NCBI RefSeq assembly: GCF_000312665.1
Contig: NZ_HF536773.1
Span: 1,359,468-1,423,467, forward strand
Reading direction: 5' to 3'
Length of the DNA: 64,000 nucleotides
From: Rhizobium mesoamericanum STM3625
Lineage (GTDB): Bacteria > Pseudomonadota > Alphaproteobacteria > Rhizobiales > Rhizobiaceae
This document shows positions 16,706 through 25,161 of this stretch, piece by piece. A program made the translations under genes and the position numbers. Positions within the stretch are counted from its first letter, which is position 1; the number at the start of each line of letters is the position of its first letter. The notes below the pieces were generated by a model that ran no database searches, was not told where the DNA came from, and saw only the letters and a list, made by a program, of their open reading frames with translations.

Positions 16706-17632
16706 ATGAGCCGCAATTTTCTTGTCGTCGACCCCGAAGAGGGCATGGCTATTCTCAAGGGGTTGGCATCGCCGGCTCGAGTCGCAGTGCTGAAGCTTCT
16801 GCACGAGAAAGGCGCCCTGAACGTCAATGAAATTGCTGCTATACTTGACCTGCCGCAATCCAGCGTTTCAACCAATGTCCAGATGCTGGAAGAAGCCGGG
16901 CTGATACAGACTGAAACCCAAAAGGCACGCAAGGGCAACCAGAAGCTCTGCCGCAGCGTTTTTGATGAGATTCTCGTCGTCTTCAAGAACGAAATCAAGG
17001 AAACAGAACCGGACGCGATCGAGGTGTCGATGCCGCTCGGGCTCTATACAGGCTTTGAAGTGACGGCGCCTTGCGGGCTTTGTTCAGCCGATGGCATCAT
17101 AGGGCTGCTTGACGTTCCCAATACCTTCCTTGATCCCGATCGCATGAAGGCCGGCCTCATTTGGTTCACGCGCGGCTATGTCGAGTATCAATTTCCAAAC
17201 AACGCCCGACTGACGAATACCAGTGTCCGGGAGATCGAATTCGTGATGGAACTCAGTTCCGAGGTTCCTGGCACCAGCGCCGACTGGCCATCCGACATTA
17301 CACTCACTGTCAACGGTGCAGACGTCGGCACCTGGACGTCTCCGGGTGATTTTGGCGACAAACGTGGGGTTTTCACCCCCGACTGGTGGAAGCTGAAGGG
17401 CTCGCAGTACGGCAAATTGAAAAACTTCCGCATCAATGATGATGGTGCCTTCGTGGACGGATTGCGCATTTCCGATGTCACGCTCGCCGATCTGAAGCTG
17501 GACGAACACCACTCGGTCCGCCTGCGGATCGGCGTACGCGACGACGCCAAGCATCCTGGCGGCATCAACATCTTCGGTCGCGGCTTCGGAAATTACGACC
17601 AGGACATCCTCCTGCGCCTGAAGACGCGGTGA
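16706..17632 (+). CDS. ArsR-like winged-helix regulator with C-terminal sensory domain
   Basis: 308 residues. Residues 8-85 form an ArsR/SmtB-type winged helix: MAILKGLASPARVAVLKLL, then NVNEIAAILDLPQSSVSTNV as the helix-turn-helix and EEAGLIQTE before the wing. No metal-binding cysteine pair of the classic ArsR kind is seen in the DNA-binding helix. The remaining 220 residues look like a beta-rich ligand domain (FVMELSSEVPGTSADWPSD, TLTVNGADVGTWTSPGDFGD). The gene precedes the GH51 arabinofuranosidase by 106 bp in the same direction. It is likely a local repressor sensing an arabinoside or arabinose; the ligand is inferred from context only. Confidence 0.75.
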   Translation: MSRNFLVVDPEEGMAILKGLASPARVAVLKLLHEKGALNVNEIAAILDLPQSSVSTNVQMLEEAGLIQTETQKARKGNQKLCRSVFDEILVVFKNEIKETEPDAIEVSMPLGLYTGFEVTAPCGLCSADGIIGLLDVPNTFLDPDRMKAGLIWFTRGYVEYQFPNNARLTNTSVREIEFVMELSSEVPGTSADWPSDITLTVNGADVGTWTSPGDFGDKRGVFTPDWWKLKGSQYGKLKNFRINDDGAFVDGLRISDVTLADLKLDEHHSVRLRIGVRDDAKHPGGINIFGRGFGNYDQDILLRLKTR

Positions 17633-17698
17633 GTCCATCCAATATTCGTATTTTTACGCTTGACCACGTCACCTGGTTCCGCTTTATTGATCTCAAAA

Positions 17699-17714
17699 TG
17701 TGATATAAATCACA
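17699..17714. promoter_or_regulatory. Palindromic operator candidate before GH51 gene
   Basis: TGTGAT-ATAA-ATCACA is a perfect inverted repeat 25 bp before the GH51 ATG. Its core TGATATAAATCA (17701-17712) resembles TGATATAGAACA (16665) and TGATACATATCA (19265). AAAATGTGAT (17695-17704) also recurs inverted in the regulator promoter (16652-16661). Likely bound by the regulator encoded at 16706. Confidence 0.55.
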
Positions 17715-17738
17715 AATTACGATACTGTGGAGGAAAGC

Positions 17739-19253
17739 ATGAGGGCTGCGGTTACAGCGCACAGCAAATACACGATCTCAGACATTGATCCGCGCCTTTA
17801 TGGCTCCTTCATCGAGCACCTCGGCCGTGCCGTCTATACGGGCATCTATGAGCCGGATCATGCGACCGCCGACGAGAACGGCATGCGCAAGGATGTCATC
17901 GAGCTCGTCAAAGAACTGAAGGTCCCGATCGTGCGCTATCCCGGCGGCAATTTCGTGTCGGCCTACAACTGGGAAGACGGAATCGGCCCCAAGGAAGATC
18001 GCCCGACTCGCCTCGATCTTGCCTGGCACACCTCAGAGAGCAATCAGGTCGGCATCCACGAATTTGCCGATTGGTGTACGTCGGCCAACACCGAGATGAT
18101 GCTGGCAGTCAATCTCGGCTCGCGCGGCCTCGATGAGGCGCGCAATTTCCTCGAATATGTCAATCATCCCGGAGGCAGCGAGTGGAGCGACAAGCGCATC
18201 GCCAACGGCCGGAAAGAGCCTTGGGACATCAAGCTATGGTGCCTTGGCAACGAGATGGATGGACCCTGGCAGATCGGCCACAAGACGGCCGACGAGTATG
18301 GCAGGCTGGCGCATGAGACAGCCAAGGCAATGCGCGCCTTCGACAGCTCGCTCGAACTCGTCGTCTGCGGTTCGTCGAACGCCCACATGCCGACCTATCC
18401 AGAATGGGAAGCAACTGTGCTCGACCACACCTACAACGAGGTCGACTATATCTCGCTGCACATGTACTTCGAAAATCGTGCCAAGAACACGGCCAACTAT
18501 CTGGCCCGTAGCATCGAGCTCGATAACTACATTGGCACGGTCGCCGGCGTGATCGACTACATCAAGGCGAAGAAGCGCTCCACCAAGAACGTCTATATAT
18601 CGTTTGACGAGTGGAACGTCTGGTATCACTCCAAGGAGCGAGACAAAGCAACGCTTGCGGGCGCGAATGGCTGGCCGCATGCGCCGGCCCTTTTGGAGGA
18701 CGACTACAATTTTGAGGATGTGCTGCAAGTTGGCTGCATTCTCAATACCTTCATCAACCGGGCGGATGTCGTGAAGATCGCCTGCCTGGCGCAGCTTATC
18801 AACGTGATCGCCCCGATCATGACGGTTCCGGGTGGTCAGGCATGGCGCCAGACGATCTTCTATCCCTACTATTTCGCCTCCGTCTATGGTCGCGGAACAG
18901 CTCTCAAGCTGATGGTCGATAGCCCGACCTACAAGGTCGACGATCTTGGCGACGTTCCCTACCTCGATGTCTCAGCGGTTCACGATCCGGATAGGAACAC
19001 GGTGACCTTCTTCATCGTCAATCGCCACGGCACGGAGACGCTCGATCTCGATGCAAACCTGCTCGAATTCGGTGCCCTCCGGATCGTCGACGATCAAGTT
19101 ATTGCCCACAGCGATCTCGGCATCACGAACACTGCCGACAAGCCCGACAACGTCGCGCCGAAGGCTGTGACCGGTACAAGCGTAACCGACGGCAGGCTCA
19201 ACGCGAGGATTGCACCGCTCTCCTATCGGATGATCCGCCTGCAGGCATTTTAA
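17739..19253 (+). CDS. abfA: GH51 alpha-L-arabinofuranosidase
   Basis: A 504-residue intracellular retaining arabinofuranosidase that releases terminal alpha-L-arabinofuranose from imported arabino-oligosaccharides. The N-terminus FIEHLGRAVYTGIYEPD, RYPGGNFVSAYNWEDGIGP, the acid/base in CLGNE (Glu172) and the nucleophile in SFDEWNVWYH (Glu291) are all present. Length is normal. There is no signal peptide. The ATG at 17739 has GGAGG 5 nt upstream. The regulator gene precedes it and a sugar ABC transporter follows, so imported arabinosides are probably cleaved here. Gene symbol by family. Confidence 0.93.
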   Translation: MRAAVTAHSKYTISDIDPRLYGSFIEHLGRAVYTGIYEPDHATADENGMRKDVIELVKELKVPIVRYPGGNFVSAYNWEDGIGPKEDRPTRLDLAWHTSESNQVGIHEFADWCTSANTEMMLAVNLGSRGLDEARNFLEYVNHPGGSEWSDKRIANGRKEPWDIKLWCLGNEMDGPWQIGHKTADEYGRLAHETAKAMRAFDSSLELVVCGSSNAHMPTYPEWEATVLDHTYNEVDYISLHMYFENRAKNTANYLARSIELDNYIGTVAGVIDYIKAKKRSTKNVYISFDEWNVWYHSKERDKATLAGANGWPHAPALLEDDYNFEDVLQVGCILNTFINRADVVKIACLAQLINVIAPIMTVPGGQAWRQTIFYPYYFASVYGRGTALKLMVDSPTYKVDDLGDVPYLDVSAVHDPDRNTVTFFIVNRHGTETLDLDANLLEFGALRIVDDQVIAHSDLGITNTADKPDNVAPKAVTGTSVTDGRLNARIAPLSYRMIRLQAF

Positions 19254-19264
19254 ATCCGGTTTTT

Positions 19265-19291
19265 TGATACATATCAAATGATATGTTGACA
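19265..19291. promoter_or_regulatory. Overlapping palindromes and -35 element before transporter operon
   Basis: TGATA-CA-TATCA (19265-19276) overlaps CATATCA-AA-TGATATG (19270-19285), both perfect inverted repeats. A consensus TTGACA (19286-19291) follows at once. The first matches the motif before the regulator and GH51 genes. No well-spaced -10 was found, so the promoter assignment is tentative. Confidence 0.5.
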
Positions 19292-19350
19292 AAACAATTG
19301 TATGATTTAACGTCAGCGCACTGGTCTTGACGTGCCACTGGGAGGAAGAG

Positions 19351-19497
19351 ATGGGAGCAAGTGCTTCTGTTTTGGCACTATCACTGACCAAGGGAGGTAT
19401 GTCTGTAACGACGTACACTCTCTTGGAAGAGGCATGCCACAGGCGTGACCATATCGGCATTTTGGGTACCTATTGCAGTCCTGGAACAGCCGAATGA
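19351..19497 (+). CDS. Possible 48-residue leader protein upstream of the ABC ATPase
   Basis: A short frame starts at ATG 19351, with a strong ribosome site (GGGAGGAAGAG) directly upstream, and ends at TGA 19495-19497, overlapping the ATG of the ATPase gene (ATGA). It would encode 48 residues starting MGASASVLALSLTKGG. No family was recognised. The ATPase ATG has only a weak site of its own (GGA at 19483-19485), so translation through this frame could deliver ribosomes to it. It may be a real small protein, a coupling leader, or a chance frame. Confidence 0.45.
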   Translation: MGASASVLALSLTKGGMSVTTYTLLEEACHRRDHIGILGTYCSPGTAE

Positions 19498-20594
19498 CCG
19501 CCAATATAGAAATCCAGAATGTCACCAAGCGTTATGGTTCAATGACGGTGCTAGATGGCCTGTCATTGTCAATCAAGGCAAACGAGTTCATGGTCTTCCT
19601 TGGCCCTTCCGGCTGCGGCAAGTCCACGCTCCTTCGCATGATCGCGGGCCTTGAAAGCGTGGATGACGGTACAATCTCGATCAATGGCGAGCGCATCGAC
19701 ACATTGCCACCCGGCCAGCGCGACATCGCAATGGTCTTTCAGTCCTATGCGCTCTATCCGCATATGACGGTGGCCGACAACATGGCCTTCGGATTGCGTA
19801 ACATCAACGTTTCGTCCGAGGTGATCTCCGCACGCATTGCTGAAGCGGCCCGCATGCTCGAAATCGGCCATCTATTGGAGCGCAAGCCGGGTCAGCTTTC
19901 TGGCGGTCAGCGCCAACGAGTCGCGATTGGCCGCGCAATCGTCAAGGAGCCAAAGGCGTTCCTCTTCGACGAGCCCTTATCCAACCTCGATGCCGCGTTA
20001 CGCGTTCGCACCCGCGTCGAGCTCGCACAGCTGCGCCATCGGGTCAGATCGACAATGATCTTCGTCACGCACGACCAGATCGAGGCCATGACGCTGGCCG
20101 ATCGCATCGTCGTCATGAACAATCGCAAAATCGAGCAGATCGGTACGCCGATGGAGATTTACTCGCGTCCGGCAAGTCGGTTTGTCGCAACCTTTGTCGG
20201 CTCGCCGACGATGAATTTCCTCAAGATCGGCGTGACTGAGGAAAACGGCTTTCTGCGAGCAAAGCTGCCAGACGGTAGCGAATTGCAGACGGCAATCCGG
20301 GCAGATGGAGTTAAGGCGGGCGAATATGACCTGGGCATTCGAGCCGAGGCGGTGAAGCGCGCCAACGGTATTGCTGCGACGACGACGGGAAAGGTTGATG
20401 TGCTGGAGCGTCTTGGCGACCGGACGCTTCTCTATACCCGTCTCAAGGACGGCAGTGTCATCGTAGCCGAGGATAGCGGCAACAGCCGCATTACGATCGG
20501 CGATGAAGTCGCCCTCAATCTTGACGGTACCCGCACTCACCTTTTCGACGACACCGGTCACGCCTGGCATAACGAGGAGGGGGGACATGGCTGA
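19494..20594 (+). CDS. Sugar ABC transporter ATPase (UgpC/MsmK type)
   Basis: A 366-residue ATPase of the carbohydrate CUT1 class. Walker A GPSGCGKST is at residues 37-45, the signature LSGGQRQRVAIGRAI near 132, Walker B LFDEPLSNLD near 155 and the switch His in THDQ near 188. The C-terminal 130 residues form the regulatory TOBE-type domain. The ATG at 19494 overlaps the stop of the small frame upstream. The next permease gene overlaps by 8 bp. Such ATPases can serve more than one permease pair, which matters because the locus at 56-59 kb lacks one. Confidence 0.92.
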   Translation: MTANIEIQNVTKRYGSMTVLDGLSLSIKANEFMVFLGPSGCGKSTLLRMIAGLESVDDGTISINGERIDTLPPGQRDIAMVFQSYALYPHMTVADNMAFGLRNINVSSEVISARIAEAARMLEIGHLLERKPGQLSGGQRQRVAIGRAIVKEPKAFLFDEPLSNLDAALRVRTRVELAQLRHRVRSTMIFVTHDQIEAMTLADRIVVMNNRKIEQIGTPMEIYSRPASRFVATFVGSPTMNFLKIGVTEENGFLRAKLPDGSELQTAIRADGVKAGEYDLGIRAEAVKRANGIAATTTGKVDVLERLGDRTLLYTRLKDGSVIVAEDSGNSRITIGDEVALNLDGTRTHLFDDTGHAWHNEEGGHG

Positions 20595-21522
20595 GGCGGC
20601 ACTCAACGGCCAGCGCGTGGCGGCTCATGCCGCCGAACGGCGAAATGTCCAGAACATCAACGCGCCGCAGTGGCGCAATGCCCTCTTCGTGGCGCCCTAT
20701 CTCCTCATTTTCGTCGCCCTTCTCGTTGTGCCCCTCTTCTGGGGTATCTGGCTGAGCCTGCACAAGGCCGATGCCTTCGGGGTCGGCAAGTTCGTCGGCC
20801 TCACCAACTACATACGCCTTTATAACGATCGCATCTTTCTGCAGGCGATCGGCAACACCTTCTATTTCGTCTTCCTGACAGTGCCGGCGCTTGCCATCAT
20901 CGGCCTCCTCCTGGCGCTGGCGCTCAATCGGCGTACACGGACCGCGGCCATACTTCGCGCCTTCTATTTTTCGTCCTCCGTGCTGTCGGTGACGATCGTG
21001 ACGCTTATCTGGCGCATCGTTTTCATCGGCAATTTCGGTCTGCTGGCGACGATCTATGGCTGGTTCGGGGCGACCGCACCCGCTTTCCTCTCCGACGCGC
21101 GACTGGCCATGATCGGCATTGCGATCGCGACCGTCTGGTGGTGTATCGGCCTGCCGATGATGCTCTTCCTCTCCGCGCTCCAGCAGGTGCCTGGCGAGAT
21201 TTATGAGGCGGCCGCCCTCGACAATGCCAGCCGTTGGCGCACGCTTTGGCACATCACGCTGCCATCGATACGACGCACCTTCGTGCTTGTCGTCATCATC
21301 CAGATCGTCCTGCAATTCCAATTGTTTGGCCAAGCAAAGCTGATGACGCAAGGCGGCCCGAACAACGTATCCAAACCGGTAGTGCTCTACATCTACGAGG
21401 CAGCCTTCACCAAGTGGGACCTCGGGCTTGGTGCAGCGGCTTCCGAAGTCCTGTTCATGATGATCCTCATTGCCGCGATGGCGCAATACATTGCCTCGCG
21501 GCGCAAGGGAGAAGAAGGATGA
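20587..21522 (+). CDS. Sugar ABC transporter permease (MalF/UgpA type)
   Basis: A 311-residue inner-membrane permease with about six helices; the first is APYLLIFVALLVVPLFWGIW near residue 38. The cytoplasmic EAA loop appears as EIYEAAALDNASRWRTLWHITLP, with the G usually at its end missing. GGAGG lies just upstream of ATG 20587, inside the end of the ATPase gene. It pairs with the permease encoded next, overlapping by 4 bp. Likely imports arabino-oligosaccharides, judged by the GH51 neighbour. Confidence 0.9.
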   Translation: MAEAALNGQRVAAHAAERRNVQNINAPQWRNALFVAPYLLIFVALLVVPLFWGIWLSLHKADAFGVGKFVGLTNYIRLYNDRIFLQAIGNTFYFVFLTVPALAIIGLLLALALNRRTRTAAILRAFYFSSSVLSVTIVTLIWRIVFIGNFGLLATIYGWFGATAPAFLSDARLAMIGIAIATVWWCIGLPMMLFLSALQQVPGEIYEAAALDNASRWRTLWHITLPSIRRTFVLVVIIQIVLQFQLFGQAKLMTQGGPNNVSKPVVLYIYEAAFTKWDLGLGAAASEVLFMMILIAAMAQYIASRRKGEEG

Positions 21523-22370
21523 GTGGATTTGTCTCGGGCAATATGGTCGGCCGGACCATGGGCGACCGCATCATTCTCGGCCTCGTAATCGGGCTGGCAG
21601 TTATCATGGTCGCACCAGTGGTCTGGGTAATTGCACTGTCGCTGAAGGACAACAAGGAACTGATGGAGGACATGAACTCGGTCTTCCGTGCGCCTTACTC
21701 GATCAAGAACTATATCGACGTCATCGGCACCTCCTCGGTATTTCGTTGGGTGCTGAACAGCACCATCGTTTCCGGCGGCTTGACACTCGCGACGCTGGTC
21801 CTTTCGTCGCTTGCCGGCTATGGCTTCGCGCGGCTGAATTTCCCGTTCCGCAACACGCTTTTCATCATCGTGCTGCTCGGCCTTGCAGTACCGGAACAGG
21901 CGGTGCTGATCGCTCGTCAGCAGATATTTGGCTGGCTGAAGCTGCACAACACCTATCCGGGGCTAATCCTGCCAGGGCTTTCGGCACCCTTCGGCGTCTT
22001 CCTGATGACGCAGTATTTTCGCGCTATCCCTAAGGAACTCGACGAAGCGGCCCTGCTCGACAACGCCAGCCGCTTCCAGATCTTCTGGAAGGTGCTGTTG
22101 CCGCTCACTATTCCCGCACAGGCGACGCTTGGCATCTTCACCTTCTTCGGCGCCTGGAACGACTATCTCTGGCCCCTGATTTCGGGCACCCGCAAGGAAA
22201 TGTTCACGCTGACCGTTGGGATCGCGTCGACCCAGATGAATTTCGCGCAGTCTCAGGGGCTCGGCTTTCTGATGTCGCAGGCGGTCTTCGCCAGCGCGCC
22301 GATCCTCATCCTTTACCTGTTCTTCCAAAAATACATCGTCACGGCAGTGTCCGGCGCGGCAGTGCGCTGA
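21519..22370 (+). CDS. Sugar ABC transporter permease (MalG/UgpE type)
   Basis: A 283-residue permease, the second half of the CUT1 channel. The first helix is LVIGLAVIMVAPVVWVIALSL and the EAA loop reads KELDEAALLDNASRFQIFWKVLLP, where it contacts the ATPase. ATG 21519 overlaps the stop of the partner gene (ATGA) with GAAGAAGG upstream. Two small hairpins separate it from the binding-protein gene. Confidence 0.9.
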   Translation: MSGFVSGNMVGRTMGDRIILGLVIGLAVIMVAPVVWVIALSLKDNKELMEDMNSVFRAPYSIKNYIDVIGTSSVFRWVLNSTIVSGGLTLATLVLSSLAGYGFARLNFPFRNTLFIIVLLGLAVPEQAVLIARQQIFGWLKLHNTYPGLILPGLSAPFGVFLMTQYFRAIPKELDEAALLDNASRFQIFWKVLLPLTIPAQATLGIFTFFGAWNDYLWPLISGTRKEMFTLTVGIASTQMNFAQSQGLGFLMSQAVFASAPILILYLFFQKYIVTAVSGAAVR

Positions 22371-22396
22371 CACACGCCATCGGTAACACTGCACCC

Positions 22397-22436
22397 GCTC
22401 CCGGGGAGGGGGCTTGAAGCCAAGGGTCAAAGACCC
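22397..22436 (+). other. Two intercistronic hairpins before the binding-protein gene
   Basis: GCTCCC (22397-22402) pairs with GGGGGC (22408-22413) through one G-T pair and a GGGGA loop. GGGTC-AAA-GACCC (22424-22436) forms a second stem. They lie between permease and binding protein, where stems commonly protect or process mRNA so that binding protein is made in excess. Confidence 0.5.
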
Positions 22437-22454
22437 GATGAGGAGGAGATGGAA

Positions 22455-23780
22455 ATGACGCTTACGCTTAGAAAATACATGCTGGCGGCGGCCTCGGTGA
22501 TCACGCTGGCCGGTGCAAACCCAGCCTTTGCAGCAACCGAGCTGACCGTACAGCGCTTCTTCGGCGCTTGCGACGCCGATTTCGGCACCAATACAGATGT
22601 CAGCAAGGCTGTAGGCGAGTGCGGCATCATCACCTCGCTGATCAACAAGTTCAATGCCGACAATCCGGATGTGCATGTCACGGTAACCACCGTTGAATGG
22701 CCGGGCTACGACCAGTTGACGGCGCAATTTGCCGCCGGCGACCCGCCAGATATCGTCACCATCCATCAGTCAGTTCTTGCCGACTATCAGTCTAAGGGCC
22801 TGCTGATGCCGTTGGACGACGTGTTGAAGTCTGTCGGTGTCGCATCTTCCGACTTCACCGATGCCAGCCTCAGCGGTGTGACCAAGGACGGCAAGATCTA
22901 CGGGCTGCCGATCGACAACTGGACCATGCTGTACCACATCAACATGGATCTCTTCAAAAAGGCCGATCTGGTCAACGCGGATGGCACCCCGAAGCTTCCG
23001 ACCAGCGTCGACGAGCTTCTCGCGCAGGCCAAGCAGTTCAAGGAGAAGACTGGCAAACCATACTTCGTCCAGAACCTCGCGAACGAAGTCGCTCTTTACA
23101 CACGCAACCTCTACACCTACCTCTTCCAGCAGGATTCGAACTTCTTTGCCGATCCCAAGCAGGTCAAGATCAATACGCCCGAGGCCAAAAAGGTTCTCGA
23201 GATGTACAAGGCAATCTACGATAACGGCTATACGACCAAGGATCTCGACTATGCGGCCGGCATAAACGCCTTCCTTGCCGGCGAAGGCGGCGTTCATCTG
23301 AACGGTACGTGGGTCATCGGCGACTACACGGCATCGTCGGAAAAGGCCGGCACAGCGCTCAATGCTGGCGGCTATGCAGTCTATCCCTATCCTCAACTCT
23401 TCCCCGGCAAAAAGGCGCAGTATGCTGATGGCCATAGCTGGGCAGTGTCACAGAAAGACCGGTCCGAGGAGCAGACTGCCGCAATCGGCAAGTTCCTGAA
23501 GTTCTTCCATGACAACGACTTCGACTGGTCGCGCACTGGCCATTTGCCGGCCGTAAAAGCCGTACTTCAGTCCGACAAGTTTAAGGCTCTGCCGCATCGC
23601 GACACGATTTCCGCGGTCGCTACGCTCGGAACACCCCTGCCGTCAACCGTCCAACGCCAGTTTGCAATTCAGGACATCATTGGACAGGAAATGAGCGCCG
23701 CGGTCACTGGTCAGAAGGAAGTCGACGCAGCACTTGCCGACATGGAACAGCGCATCAACGAGTTGCTCGCCAACATCTGA
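22455..23780 (+). CDS. Sugar ABC transporter periplasmic binding protein
   Basis: A 441-residue family 1 extracellular solute-binding protein. The signal peptide covers about residues 1-25 (hydrophobic core YMLAAASVITLAGA, cleavage after NPAFA). The mature part shows DPPDIVTIHQSVLADYQSKG and LDDVL in lobe 1, and FLAGEGGVHLNGTWVIGDY near 280, typical of oligosaccharide binders. AGGAGG lies 8 nt before ATG 22455, while an ATG at 22449 is too close to it. Last gene of the arabinoside transporter operon; a terminator follows. Confidence 0.9.
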   Translation: MTLTLRKYMLAAASVITLAGANPAFAATELTVQRFFGACDADFGTNTDVSKAVGECGIITSLINKFNADNPDVHVTVTTVEWPGYDQLTAQFAAGDPPDIVTIHQSVLADYQSKGLLMPLDDVLKSVGVASSDFTDASLSGVTKDGKIYGLPIDNWTMLYHINMDLFKKADLVNADGTPKLPTSVDELLAQAKQFKEKTGKPYFVQNLANEVALYTRNLYTYLFQQDSNFFADPKQVKINTPEAKKVLEMYKAIYDNGYTTKDLDYAAGINAFLAGEGGVHLNGTWVIGDYTASSEKAGTALNAGGYAVYPYPQLFPGKKAQYADGHSWAVSQKDRSEEQTAAIGKFLKFFHDNDFDWSRTGHLPAVKAVLQSDKFKALPHRDTISAVATLGTPLPSTVQRQFAIQDIIGQEMSAAVTGQKEVDAALADMEQRINELLANI

Positions 23781-23811
23781 GGCTCAACTCTCTCCCGAGC
23801 CCCAGGAGCAG

Positions 23812-23840
23812 ATGCCCGCCGCCGGTCTCGCGGCGGGCAT
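23812..23840. terminator. Bidirectional terminator hairpin
   Basis: ATGCCCGCCGC (23812-23822) pairs perfectly with GCGGCGGGCAT (23830-23840) around a 7-base loop, followed by TTTCC. It lies between the convergent ends of the binding-protein gene (23780) and the MFS gene (23869). Confidence 0.8.
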
Positions 23841-23868
23841 TTCCGTTAGGAAGGAGGCAGGAACAGCC

Positions 23869-25071
23869 TCAGCGCCGTTGTTTGGCTCGATCGAAAAAAA
23901 GCAGCAGTGCAAGGCCGATCAGGCCCGCCATGGCGCCGATGACGGCCGTCCCGGAATAGCCGCTGAGACCGGTGCCAATGGCAAAGAGAAGGGCGCTCAG
24001 CCCAGCGCTGACGAAAATATTGACGGATATCAACGCACTGCCGAGGCCCGGCCGGTCGGCGATCAGATCCTGTAGATAAGTGATCGGAATGCTGATGAGG
24101 GCCGCAGCTCCGATTCCGCTGATGATGGTCAATCCGTAGACATGCCAGGGAGCAGAGGCAAGGCCGAGCAAGATAAGGTAGACGACGTAGATGATCGTGC
24201 CCGCTGCCAGGGCAGTAACGTGACTCATGATCCGCTGGGCACGCCCCCAAACGAGGATAAACACGACCTCAAGGAAGGCAACGATGCCGACCAGGATCCC
24301 GACATCGCTGACGGTTCCATGTGCAGGCCCTGTAACAATCAGCGGCAGCACGGCGCCGTTCACGTGAAGCGTGCTGCTGATCAGCGACACCGCAATCACC
24401 CTGATTGCGACGCGCGGCGAGATGACTTCTGCTAGCGCGGACAGATAGGAAAGATGATGCGTTACAGCCTTGTCCGTTCGGCTCCGGTGCGGCAGGAATG
24501 CGGCAATCAGGCAGAGGCACGCCATGCAGGCGAGGCTTGCAAAGAGATAGGCTGGAAGCATGCTTGTCGACTGCGACAAGACAACGCCGACAAAGCCCGG
24601 CACCAGCACCCAGGAAAGCGAGATCATCGCCCGCACACCTGAGTTCACCGTCGCCACCTCGTCTCGCGCCATCCCGTTCGTGGAAGCACGTACATTGGCG
24701 AAAAGCAGTGAATTGAGTGCATTGTAGATCGGCAGCAGCAACAGCGCGCTGAAGACGAACGTCGCCTGCGCGGGGAAGAGGTAGACCGCGCCGTAACCGA
24801 AGATGCCGAAAACGACAACGGTCAGCATCAACGAGCGATACTCCCCAAGTTGGTCGGCAAGGTTGCCGAGCAGGATGCTGACGCTGACGTTGACGGCCGC
24901 AGCCGCAAAGATCAGCGCGGAATAGAGGCCGTTGCTCAGGCCAAGTTCGCGGATGCCGATGACGGATTGGTACGGCGAAGTCGCCGCCCCCGCAAAGCCA
25001 AAGGCGAAGATCGCGAGCATACTGACCCGGATCGTCGGGTCGCGAAATACATCGGGGAAGAGACGGGTCAT
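23869..25071 (-). CDS. MFS transporter, sugar-efflux (SetA)-like
   Basis: A 400-residue major facilitator protein with about 12 hydrophobic helices; the first begins MLAIFAFGFAGAATSPYQSV and the loop-2 motif reads GNLADQLGEYRS. The overall pattern, including a short N-terminus and a break near residue 205 (HRSRTDKAVTHH) between the two halves, resembles sugar efflux transporters of the SetA type. The start is ATG 25071 with a weak ribosome site; an upstream TTG in frame is less likely. It follows the M81 gene on the same strand after a 90-bp gap that contains a long hairpin, so it may be partly uncoupled. Substrate unknown. Confidence 0.7.
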   Translation of the reverse strand: MTRLFPDVFRDPTIRVSMLAIFAFGFAGAATSPYQSVIGIRELGLSNGLYSALIFAAAAVNVSVSILLGNLADQLGEYRSLMLTVVVFGIFGYGAVYLFPAQATFVFSALLLLPIYNALNSLLFANVRASTNGMARDEVATVNSGVRAMISLSWVLVPGFVGVVLSQSTSMLPAYLFASLACMACLCLIAAFLPHRSRTDKAVTHHLSYLSALAEVISPRVAIRVIAVSLISSTLHVNGAVLPLIVTGPAHGTVSDVGILVGIVAFLEVVFILVWGRAQRIMSHVTALAAGTIIYVVYLILLGLASAPWHVYGLTIISGIGAAALISIPITYLQDLIADRPGLGSALISVNIFVSAGLSALLFAIGTGLSGYSGTAVIGAMAGLIGLALLLFFDRAKQRR

Positions 25072-25114
25072 AGTAGGAATCGAGGGAGGGATACCCGGTA
25101 GTGCGTGATGGAGG

Positions 25115-25156
25115 CGCCCTCGCAAGCTTGGCGCACCGCCGAAGCCTGCGAGGGCG
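25115..25156. other. Long hairpin between M81 and MFS genes
   Basis: CGCCCTCGCA (25115-25124) pairs perfectly with TGCGAGGGCG (25147-25156); after one mismatch GCTT/AAGC extends the stem. No T-run follows on either strand, so it may be an mRNA-stabilising or attenuating element rather than a strict terminator. Confidence 0.55.
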
Positions 25157-25161
25157 AATGA

